A DNA stretch of 64,000 bases from Panulirus ornatus (taxonomy: Eukaryota; Arthropoda; Malacostraca; Decapoda; Palinuridae), in NCBI RefSeq assembly GCF_036320965.1, contig NC_092235.1, forward strand, positions 24,715,976 through 24,779,975. Reading direction: 5' to 3'. This document shows, in pieces, positions 44,371-54,100 of the stretch. The translations under genes were made by a program, and so were the position numbers. A model generated the notes under the pieces. That model ran no database searches, had not been told where the DNA came from, and saw only the letters and a list, made by a program, of their open reading frames with translations. Within the stretch, counting starts at the first letter, position 1; each line of letters begins with the position of its first letter.

Positions 44371-44804
44371 TGGCCTTACGTAGGGCCTCAGCTGCCCCTG
44401 TCATCTCAGCTAACATAAAAAATTTTTTTAATATTGAAAAGTGGATTAGTGATATAATGGTGTGTATGGTTAAATGGTTTCCACATGCAACATAGAAACC
44501 AAGTAAATGGTTATCTGTGGAGTACATATAGTCCAGTTTTGACCTGTAATATCATTTAGAGTTGGGTATATCAGGGCTGCAGTTCAGGATGATTTTAATA
44601 CATTTTAGCTGAACAATATTCACAATTTTAGCTCTACTTTTTAATTCTTAATTATGTCAATGAACTATTGCACATCACCACTATTAAACATTCCAGAATT
44701 TCATATTTTTTGCATATCTTTTTCGATGAAGTCTTCATGTCAGTCATAAAACTTTTAATTTATTACTTTTTGTGTACCTAATGATACCTTGTTTTAACCA
44801 ACAG

Positions 44805-44920
44805 GTGTAACAATCGATGGATAATTGTGTGGCGGGCAAGAAAGGAGGAGCAGCCCTGGGTCCATCTGTACTGTTTTACCAAAGCACACAGACGGGATCG
44901 TTTAATCACTATCAAGACAG
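44805..44920 (+). CDS. Exon 6: conserved-looking block, Trp-rich segment
   Basis: 116 nt. It completes Arg381 (ag|g) and encodes residues 382-419, then one base of Gly420. The acceptor is CCAACAG and the donor ACAG|GTGAGA. Sequence: CNNRWIIVWRARKEEQPW, VHLYCFTKAHRRDRLITIKT. Three Trp, two Cys and a strongly basic end make this look like the core of a folded nucleic-acid- or protein-binding domain. I do not recognise it. Phases fit both neighbours (2 before, 1 after). Confidence 0.85.
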
Positions 44921-44999
44921 GTGAGAAACTGAGTTTCTTTATGGGTCATTAGTATGATCATGTCATACTTTGAATCAGGAAACTTAGCAGAAAATATGA

Positions 45000-45091
45000 A
45001 GGGATATGATATTCCCTCAAAGGCCCAGTCCTTTGTTCTTAATGCTACCTCGCTGACACAGGAAATGGCGAATAGTATGAAAGAAAGAAGA
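45000..45091 (+). mobile_element. Family B 3' fragment
   Basis: Only the right third of family B: 'gatattccctcaaaggccca', 'gtcctttgttcttaatgcta', 'cctcgctgacacaggaaatg', ending 'gcgaatagtatgaaagaaag'. 5' truncated, as expected of retroposition. Confidence 0.75.
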
Positions 45092-45179
45092 ATGATTTGA
45101 AAAGGTAACTTTGAATTTTGAACCTGATAGCCTGCTGTTTACCTAAGTTAGTAGATTTTTATTTCTATATAAACACAGC

Positions 45180-45184
<5 letters not shown>

Positions 45185-45210
<26 letters not shown>
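45185..45210. repeat. Poly-A run
   Basis: 26 consecutive A in intron 6. No recognised element ends there. Confidence 0.9.
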
Positions 45211-45509
45211 TGTCCATTAGTCATATCCAGTATGCATCCTTCCAATATACATTGTGGTGTGCATCCTTATCATTTTAACAGTGTCATACTTAGGTGCATT
45301 CTCGTGTTCCCCATCTTAGCTCTTATTCCCTCCCTTTCTCTTTACTCTCTTCTCTCTAAAATATCCCTCAGATGGAGGGAGCATCTTATTTTGGTTATGG
45401 GATACATAAAGGGTTTCTCCTAAGGAATCCATTAAGTGCAGAGTCTTCCCTTCTCTCCTTTTGTCTCTTTGTAGCCTGGTTTTGGTTTTATTGGTAATAC
45501 ATTACCAAT

Positions 45510-45765
45510 GACAGCTAGAGACTGAGTGTGAATGAATGTGGCCTTTGTTGTCTTTTCCTAGTGCTGCCTCGCGCACATGTAGGGTAAGGGGGTTGTCATT
45601 TCATGTATGGTGGAGTGGCGACGGGAATGAATAAAGGCAGACAGTATGAATTATGTACATGTGTATATATGTATATGTCTGTGTGTGTGTATATATATAT
45701 ATATGTTGAGATGTATAGGTATGTATATGTGCGTGTGTGGACGAGTATGTATGTATGTATGTCAT
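45510..45765 (+). mobile_element. LINE (RTE-like) long-type 3' UTR fragment
   Basis: 'gacagctagagactgagtgt', 'ttttcctagtgctgcctcgc', 'aataaaggcagacagtatga' and TG/TA-rich sequence follow in the same order as the 3' UTR of L1 (28,817-29,060). It lacks both coding sequence and the terminal hairpin. Confidence 0.75.
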
Positions 45766-46105
45766 TACTTTTGTTAACCTTTCACAGAAGCAGTCCTAAT
45801 GTCCATGGTACATTCTATGTATGGAATATTCTCAGGGATGCTAAGAAAGTATCTTCATGGGTTTGTTTATTGCCTTAATTAGAACATAATTTTTAAAGAT
45901 GCCACTGTACTCCTCCAGCTTGAGGTTATACTGTGAATGAAAAGCCTCCTTTGGCAAGGCTTTATCTTTTTTTGTCAGTTTATGAATCAGACTACTGTCT
46001 CAAAAAACTTCTCACATTAAAGGAGTCCATGCAGGTGAGTATAGGACACCCTTTAAGCTGCAGGAGTGTCTGGATCACTTAGAAAGGGGCTTTGGGTATA
46101 TATAT

Positions 46106-46870
46106 AATAGAGTGGCAGATGTAGGGCATTTTGGTTGGTGTGGTTTGCAAAGTGAGAGAGTCAAGGAGAGTGGTTTGGTGAAGAGAGAGTTGAAAGCTTT
46201 ATGGAAGATGAAATTCGTCAAGGCGGCGTGTTTGGATGGCATTACAGTTGAATTTATTATGAAAGGGGGTGACTGTACTGTTGATTGGTTGTAAGGATAT
46301 TCAGTGCATGTATGGATCATGGTGAAGTGCCAGAGTGGGGGCGAGTATGCAGTTTGTTGGGGACAAGAGGGCCTGGGAAGTGAGTCAACTGTTATCCAAC
46401 AGTGATACAGTACTGGTGGCTGATTCAAGTGTGAAACTGTAGAAGTTGGTGACTGAGTTTGGAAAAGTGTGTGAAAGGAGAAAGTTGAGAGTAAATGAGA
46501 ATAAGAGCAAGGTTATTAGGTTCAGCAGGGTTGAGAGACAAGTTAGTTGGGATATGAGTTTGAATGGAGAAAAATTGAAGGAAGTGAAGTGTTTTAGATG
46601 TCTAGGAGTGGACTTGGCAGCGAATGGAACCATGGAAGTGGAAGTGAGTCATAGGGTGGAGGTTGGGGGCGAAGGTCCTGGGAGCAATGAAAAATGTGGA
46701 AAGAGAGGATGTTATCTTGGAGAGCAAAAATGGGCATGTTTGAAAGAATAGTAGTTCCAACAGTTTTATATGGTTGTGAGGCATGGGTTATAGATAGGGT
46801 TGTATGGAGAAGTGTTGATGTGTTGGAAATGAAATGTTTGAGGACAAGAGGTGGTATGGGGTGGTTCCTG
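46106..46870 (+). pseudogene. Degenerate LINE (RTE-like) copy L4 next to the last exon
   Basis: Matches L2 in diverged form: ADVGHFGWCGLQSERVKESG, LDGITVEFIMKGGDCTVDWL, then a deletion join at about 46,341 and KVCERRKLRVNENKSKVIRF, CFRCLGVDLAANGTMEVE, FERIVVPTVLYGCEAW. The catalytic FADD is replaced (LSNSDTVLVADS-like), there are frameshifts, and about 560 bp of RT core is deleted. It ends near 46,870, only about 90 bases from the last acceptor. From 46,694 its frame is open straight through the intron end into the terminal exon. Confidence 0.85.
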
Positions 46871-46958
46871 CAGTACCTTGCTAATATTGGAAATAGCAGG
46901 CATGCTGGATTTAATGCCTTGGATTCTTTATTTTATCTTTATAATCTGTTTTTTTCAG

Positions 46959-49900
46959 GATTGGACCGGAGAAGTAGACGATTATTGAGAATGTGTCATC
47001 CACTGAAAGTCAAGTTAAAGCGGCTACAAAAGAGGCTAGTGGATCGAATGTTGCGTTTGGGAGGACCAACAGCCCCATGCATTGATTTGACAGAGGAAAA
47101 CCAGATGGACAGCAGATTGGCTTCTCTTGGGTGTCCAGTTTTGCCTGCCAATAACAGCTTGCCTGATTCTAAAACAGAATGCTGGGACAATAATCTTGCA
47201 GAGATGTGCAGGAAGGAGAGTTCATTTAACCTTAAGGTGTCATCATCCAGCAAAGCTGTAGATGATGTGTCGTGGATGCAAGGTTTAAAGAAGGTCCATG
47301 GAAATTCTTTTGTTCCTGGGGGTAGTGGCATTCTGGACTCTGGGGGAGTGTTCAGCAATAGCCTGACTCCAAAGCACAATGCTCAATTAGGCATAAGTGG
47401 ACTAAATCCAAATGCTTCAGTTCATCAGAGTTCACTGAAACTGATTCCATTGCTTTGTCATGGGAGCCAGCAGTTATCAGCAGATCCACAGCTTCTATTA
47501 CAAACTGTTGGCCAGAAAACTCAGATGGCACAATTTACCAGTAGGAATCAGTTGGGTCAGACATTAGTTCTTCCTGTTGATGGGTCTGGCTTTCCTGTGA
47601 AACTTAAATCTTCATCCTCTGCTGACATATCTTTAATTCCATTGAATTCTCTTCCATGTAAGACAAGTAATAGTCAAGTAAACAGTGATATATTGAAGCC
47701 ACTATCAAAAAAAAAATATGGCATTTGTGATCCTCAGTCCAGTGTTCGGGGACATAAAGTGAATGAACAGAATAGTAATGACTTAGAAGTAGGTGTTCCT
47801 AGTGGAGCAGTATTTGGATCATCAGGTTACCATCAAAGTCAAAATAAACACTTTGCATCATCCCAGAGCCAAAGCATGCTGAAAGTCAGTCAGAGAATGA
47901 ATTCCCATGTAGTGCCTCATATGTCGGAGAATGATAGTAGTGTGCCATTGATAAATGCAAATGTCACTCTTTCAAACATCACACATACAAGAACAAACTC
48001 TTCTATTGAAATAATTGATCTTTCTAGTGATGATGATGACATGGCTCGGGATCATGGACAAAGTGAAGCAGACAATGCTCCACAGCAGTTGGATGGTCTT
48101 GCATGTTATCCTCATACAGGTGCTAAAGTGCCAGATTCTTCAGATTATTCATTGCCAAAAAATGGGAATAGCCATTGGTCGTCTAAACAGAAGTCCCACT
48201 GTGGAGCTGGACGCGTAGGGGACTTGGCGACCAATGGCCAGCCCCCAAACGTCCCGCCCAATGCAGCAGCTTCTCCCGTCCCACGTGCTTTGTTCCTACC
48301 ATCCTACACTGTTCCATTGCTAGATTGTCACAACCCACAGGCAAAGGGTAACAGCCGAAAACGGAAAAATGAAGGACCTTATTATGGTGGGGGAAAAGCC
48401 ATAATTTTAGATATTTCTGGTGATGGGCTGAAAATTTCCAATGAAAGGGATATCATGAACACTGTATCTCCAAGCTCAAAAAACTGTGTGTTTACCAAGG
48501 AAGACAACTTGGTGACTTTAATACCTAAAGAAATTATTCCTGGTACACCAGAAGAGTTACGGAATGGTCACCCCTCACCTTTACCTGATGTCACTTTTCT
48601 GAAGGTATCTAATCAAACTGATGGATCTGGAAACAAAACATATACCCAAGAGAATCCCAGATTTATCATAGATGAAGATATTAGTTTTAAGTCACCATTT
48701 CAAATAGATGAGAACAGTATTTTCAGTAGCCCATCAGTGAAACACAGACAAAAAGTGTGTGAATCCTCTGAGGAACACATGAACAGATTGAGAGTGGTTG
48801 ACACTCATGGTAAACATATTTCATCAAATGAGACACCAGTTGGTGGGTTTATTAGTAATATTGTGAACACAGTTAATAAGGATGTAGATATGTTAAATTT
48901 CACTATTTTAACTGGTAGAAATGGCAGACCAAAGTGCACTTCTGCTAGTGATTTGACCCTGAATGAAAATTCACTTTCCAAGTTGCACAAAGGTGTATCA
49001 GTTTTAGGAAAATCTCAAAAAGAGAAAAATTCAGCAAAGCAACAGACTGATGGTGCAAATAAAGGTAGGGACAGGACTGAATGTTCAGAAGTGCACAAAC
49101 TTCTTATGGATGAGTGTCGAGAGCTTAGGCAGAAAGGTTTGGGGGAACTTAGATGCTTAGATCTCCAGGATACTAGATTAACCAGAAGTTGTGTGGATAG
49201 ACTTGTTCCCAGTAAAACACGGAGAAAAAGTAGTAGCAGATTGAAATACTGTGGAGGTTTAGATTCCACGGCTAAGCTTAGAATAAAAACTGTAAATATA
49301 TCTGAAATAGGTACCACAAAGAGCTGTAATATAGACTCCACAACAGGCTTTAGAAATGGTGCCACAAACTTGCATCATGCAAGCCCTTCGATGGTGCCAA
49401 ATGATTGTATAACTGGCTGTATTGATGAAAATGGAAATTCTGCCTCATATTTGAAAATGCTGACTAATAGGGAATCCTTAAGTAGTTGCCAAAATGGCTC
49501 AGGTGCAAAAAAAGCAAGTTTTGGAGTAATATCGGAAAGTAACAGAAAATGCAGTGAAAGTAGAGTTAGTGGAAATGGAAAAGAGTTTGCTGATGTAAAT
49601 TTTGAAAAAAATCAGTTTAGAAAACAACCCCCTGTCAGTTACAGTGGTAAGTTGTTTAAGAACAATGAAGGTGTTGAAGAAGAAGGGAAAGGTTTAACCA
49701 ATGAATATAGTGCCCATGCTGAATGCATTGGAGAGGTGTCAGCTGCAGAAAAGAAACGTCTTAACATAAGTCGAAGGGAACTTTTAAATTTAGCCAATGA
49801 TGAATGGAAAGAAATGTTCTTTAGGGGATTTCATCCTATGAAGAATGTGGGGCCTCTTCTAAAGAAGATAGAACAATTAGGGTACCGTATGCCAAAACAA

Positions 49901-51109
49901 GGAGGATCCCAAATTTGTGTCAACACTGTACATGATTCTTGTCAAGGCCAGGAGCAGAAGAAAAGTCCTAAGAAATATAATAAAGGAAAAAACTTTGTTA
50001 ATGAGCTAAAATCACTTGTGCAGGATGAATGCAAGGAAATGAGTCGCAAGGGTTTTCATCCGTCAAAATTTGCTTTACCAGAGATTAAAAGAGCAAAGTG
50101 TCCTGTTTGGAGTAAAGCTGTTGTTAAGGTGAATGTTTCATCCACAACCCAGTTAGAGGCAAGGCCTGAATGTATGGGTGAAACAGCAGAAGAATGTGGT
50201 GCTTTACCAGCTCATATTCCATCCCCGGAAAAACCACAGAATGGCAAACATTCAGATGAATTAAAAGTTATTCTAAAACCTGACCCAGGAACTTCGAAAA
50301 TGTTGATGAACAGTGTGAAAAAGTACACTGAAGGAAGTAACTTAAATGCTAAAAATACAAAAGTGAAAAGAAAATCGGACTCTGCTGTACAACTAGAATC
50401 CAGTGTACAGCTTGATTCCGTTGTACAACCAAAGACTCCAAGTACAAAGAAGAGTAAAGTTAAAAATAATGCCCTTATGAGGGAGCTGAATAATTTAGGG
50501 AAAGATGAGTGGAAAGAAATTCGTGGAACGGGCTTCCATCCATCAGATATCGTAGGATCAGATGTGAAATACCTTAATTCCAGTTCAGATGAAGAAGATA
50601 GTCCTTTAAATTTTTCAAAATCTGAATCACCTATTCAGTGTAGAACAGCTGAAAAGCAAAGAAATTCATGTACAACAGAAAAAGAAAAGAAGGTATCAGT
50701 GAAAATGAATCGTGAACTTTATCTTCTTTTGAGTGATGAGTGCAAGGAACTGAAAAGAACTGGAAAGTATGTTAAAAAATTTAATTCACATTTGAGGAGG
50801 CCTCTGCATTTGAAAGGTCTCAAGACACGGGTTAGACATAGAAGTACCACATTATTATGTAGAAATTACAAAAGAGACCGAAGTGCTTTACCGACTCAGT
50901 TGAATAATTTATCAGGTCGTGCATCCAAATCTGGTGTTATGAATGTTTCTACCAAAAAGCGTGCATGTCTTCAAGTGAGAAGCACCCGGTCTCAATATAA
51001 TGTTCGTAGTAATATTGAAGTGTTCACTCCACGAAGTTCACACCGTCAGATTTTACACACAGAAACAGCCATGTGTGTGCTAAATTACAGAGTACCAAAC
51101 ATTAACTAA
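46959..51109 (+). CDS. Terminal exon: SIMs, Ser/Asn-rich region and five DE(C/W)KE repeats
   Basis: 4,151 nt. It completes Gly420 (g|ga) and encodes residues 421-1802, then TAA. The acceptor is a T-rich tract ending TTTTTTTCAG at 46,958. It opens with basic LDRRSRRLLRMCHPLKVKLK and KRLQKRLVDRML, ending the block of exons 4-6. CIDLTEEN follows (461-466 IDLTEE, a textbook SUMO-interaction core). Further on: IEIIDLSSDDDD at 769-780 (hydrophobic core plus acidic tail), a weaker IILDISGD at 901-908, and a basic NSRKRKNE. The last third has five copies of a motif like RELxxLxxDE(C/W)KExxxxGFHP, starting near 1131, 1358, 1434, 1593 and 1670. The C-terminus is Arg/Lys-rich. No membrane segments. Function inferred only as nuclear and SUMO-binding. 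The open frame upstream to 46,694 is retroelement and intron. Confidence 0.88.
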
Positions 51110-54100
51110 GTATTTATTTTTTATGAAGAAAGCACATGCTATATCAGGGTTCTTCTGATTTTCTTTAAAAGTCTTTCATTCATACAGAATATGTGATATG
51201 ACCTATCAAAAATTCAGACCACACGGTTTTCTACTGTTGAAGCAAACCCATTGTCATTGATCCAGTTATCATTGCTTAGATATTTGGATTTTGCTCTAAT
51301 CTATAAATTTGAAGAGATTCATATGAATATACTAAAGTTTTGTTTCTTCTGGTGTAAATTGTTATACTTTTAGTGTATTCTGTGTGATGCAGTATTATGC
51401 AGTTATTTTACAATTCTAAATAGCAGAAAGTAGCATGTGAATGTATTTTCATCTCTTGGTTTAGATAGCATGATTTTAGAATTTGATGTCACAATTCTTT
51501 TTTAATCTGATTTGTGTCCAAACAGTGACCAAAGATAGCTTTTCCAAGGAAAATGGCATTGATTCCATATTGATCTTGCAGTCATGGGTTGATTTTGATA
51601 CACTCTCTAGAAGTTGTTTGAAACTGTTTTATTTTTGTGTTCTTTATGTTGCCTAAAAAATATAAGTATTGAATGATTTATTTGTCACATACTTTTGGAT
51701 GTGGATTTCCAAAAATGCCCCTTGAACTCCAGCAAAATGTTATGTGCTGCACTCTCAACTATGGTCTCTTATGGGCTGTTTTGATTTAATGAAGGCATTT
51801 TATGCTACTCAGAAGTAAACATACTTTTCTATAGATTGTGTATACACTGTACCCTTGGATTGTTATGATAAACATCCGGAAAGGTGCCTGTTGTTTAGCC
51901 ATTGTATGAAATGATGGACAAAAAAATTTTGCTCAGTATATCAAGCTATATGCAAAACAATTCCACCCATTGAGAATCAGGTTCCTTTAAATTTTGATTA
52001 ACACAGACATTATTTTCACTGAACTTGATTTGTATGGCAAGACATTAGTTAAATGTTTTATTTGATGTTTATTAGAATTTATTTTGAAGATGTGGGATGT
52101 ATTTATTACCTTAAGTTGATGAAAGAAGTTATGTACAAGAATGATTTCGTAATCAATAGTTCAGTATTTTTATCATAAGATGTACGGTAATATGTAATTG
52201 ATTATAGTCAAAGAAAGAAAAAAGAATGGAAGAACTTATGAAAAAGATAACTGAGGCATTTCATGCAGTGTGATATGATTACTAGGTAAGTAGGTAGGTA
52301 ATGTTTTTGTCCGATGTCTCTTAATAGCATTTGACTTTTTTGGGTAATGTACAGTGTTGTGGTACAAACTTAGTTTAACCACATTACCAAATATATTTTC
52401 TTTTATATATTTTGAGTGGTGAGAAGCTTTTTATTTCAAGTGTATAGCTAATTTGAATGAGATTTTCACTGTATTGTCAAAAAAGATATATAAAGTTAAA
52501 ATGAAACCACATGGTTAAATGTAATACTTTTGATTGGGTATTGTTGATGACCTTAGTTGCAGTTAGTGGTATGAGGAAGATAACTTGCCTACAGGAATAA
52601 GGATTATGGGAACTCTGAATATTGTACTTAAAATTTTTTTTATAGATTTAAAATTAAGGAAAATATGTTCAGTATTATTGTTTTATAGTTTCAGAGCTAA
52701 AATTTAAACTGTATATAGATTTTTTCCACTTTTCTACCCTGTATATTAACTTGAATAACTAGGAACACAAATCAAAAATATATTCACATGAATGGAGACC
52801 AGTGATAAAATATTTCTCTATTATCTATGGAATTTAGTTATATTTTTAAATTGCCGTTTCCATGACCTGTATGATTACCCAGGTAGATCTCTGTTAAACA
52901 GTTACCTTACATTTTACAGTCGTAAAATTCCTTTACAGAAGTTATATTTGATATTACTTTCTGATCCTAGTTTTCTGATTATATTGACTGTGTAACTATT
53001 ATCTTTACCATAAACTTCTGGTCATTCCACTGCAACACCATTCATAACCCTCCACCATCATGTATCCATTACTACCACCAGCATGACACTTAAGCACATC
53101 CGTTCTTCTCTCTTCTGTCCTTTATTCCATTCTGCTATCTCCTTTCTTGTCTCTTATTTTCCCATTTCTTTTCCAAACCTTCTATTACCTTTTGAAAATT
53201 CATGTGTATCACTTTCATCCCTTTCTTCATCTATCCTCCCTTCTCCAGACTCTTCTGCTTATTTGAACCCTTTCTTCCTTGTCATTCTTTTCCACTTTCT
53301 TATATCTCTTCTTACCCACTTTCCTTGGCTTTTTTTTTTATATAGAGTGGGTATTTTTCATGGAAACTAACTGCTTCATCTTAATTTTCACCCTGTTTCA
53401 AAGTTGGTGTGAATTTTCTTAAAAGTGCTTTGTGTGCTGTCTTGTATTTTTTTCTTTTTTAATTAAAAACCTGTATGCAAGATGTCTGTAAGTGTAACTA
53501 TATTTATTGTTTAGAAAATATGAATGCATTTTACTTGTAGTTTGGTCCCATGTAGAATCTTATTCAGGTAATGTGGCTGCAGTACATATTTATACAGTGG
53601 GTTATTGGTTTTCAAGAGCATATAAAGAGAATTCAGCAGTGATATTTTTCACTAATTTCAACATATTGCAGTAGTATGCTATAATATAGCAAAAAGAAAT
53701 AGCTGCTTTTATGACTTTACCCATCCAACACTGATATAAATCACAATGAAAAGAAAAGTTGGGAAGTTCTATCATTTTTATGACATTTTTCATTGTGCAT
53801 TGTTTCTGTAGTGAAATTCAGGTATGTTTACCTAAAATTTAAGTATTCCCAAAATCATGAATTGAAGAATTTCTGTGAAAAACTGTTTTAGATCACAAAT
53901 ATGAAGGTTCCTAAAATAGTTTTATGCAAGTATTTTTTAAAGAAACTACCGATCAGTTTGATTTGAGTGTTTGTTGTGAATTAAGAATTTTATCAAGTAT
54001 TACCTTAATTGAGTGTGATTGAACAAATGGAAGGGTATCTGAAGAGGCCCGTTTATTCCTCTATTAAGATGAGTCTCAGATCATGGTGATGTATTGGCTG

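Larger units (their letters stand above)
40693..44804. other. Intron 5, repeat-rich
   Basis: Apart from the elements listed separately, the sequence is AT-rich without recognised exons. Confidence 0.5.
27598..51109 (+). other. Multi-exon gene: SIM-bearing C2HC zinc-finger protein, unrecognised family
   Basis: Six plus-strand exons (27598-27786, 34363-34461, 39256-39416, 40573-40692, 44805-44920, 46959-51109) are joined by GT-AG introns whose phases all match and end in one stop. With the 789-1361 exon the CDS is 5,409 nt (1,802 residues), and the numbering in the exon entries uses that model. Order of features: low-complexity N-terminus; zinc finger split by an intron (C240, C243, H256, C260); acidic-Pro linker; basic conserved-looking block (288 to about 455) spread over four exons; SIM candidates 461-466 and 769-774 plus acidic tail; long Ser/Asn-rich region; five DE(C/W)KE repeats between 1131 and 1690; basic C-terminus. 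Together these suggest a nuclear, SUMO-linked, DNA- or chromatin-associated protein, which is inference. Introns 2 to 6 are full of retroelements. Confidence 0.8.

Noticed and set aside
46694..46958. Start of the long ORF as N-terminus of the big protein
   Set aside because: These codons are LINE remnant plus intron. A T-rich acceptor at 46,958 and phase-matched upstream exons show that the true coding part starts at 46,959.
53083..53370. 95-codon Ser/Phe/Leu-rich ORF in the 3' flank
   Set aside because: Pyrimidine-rich chance ORF with no support.
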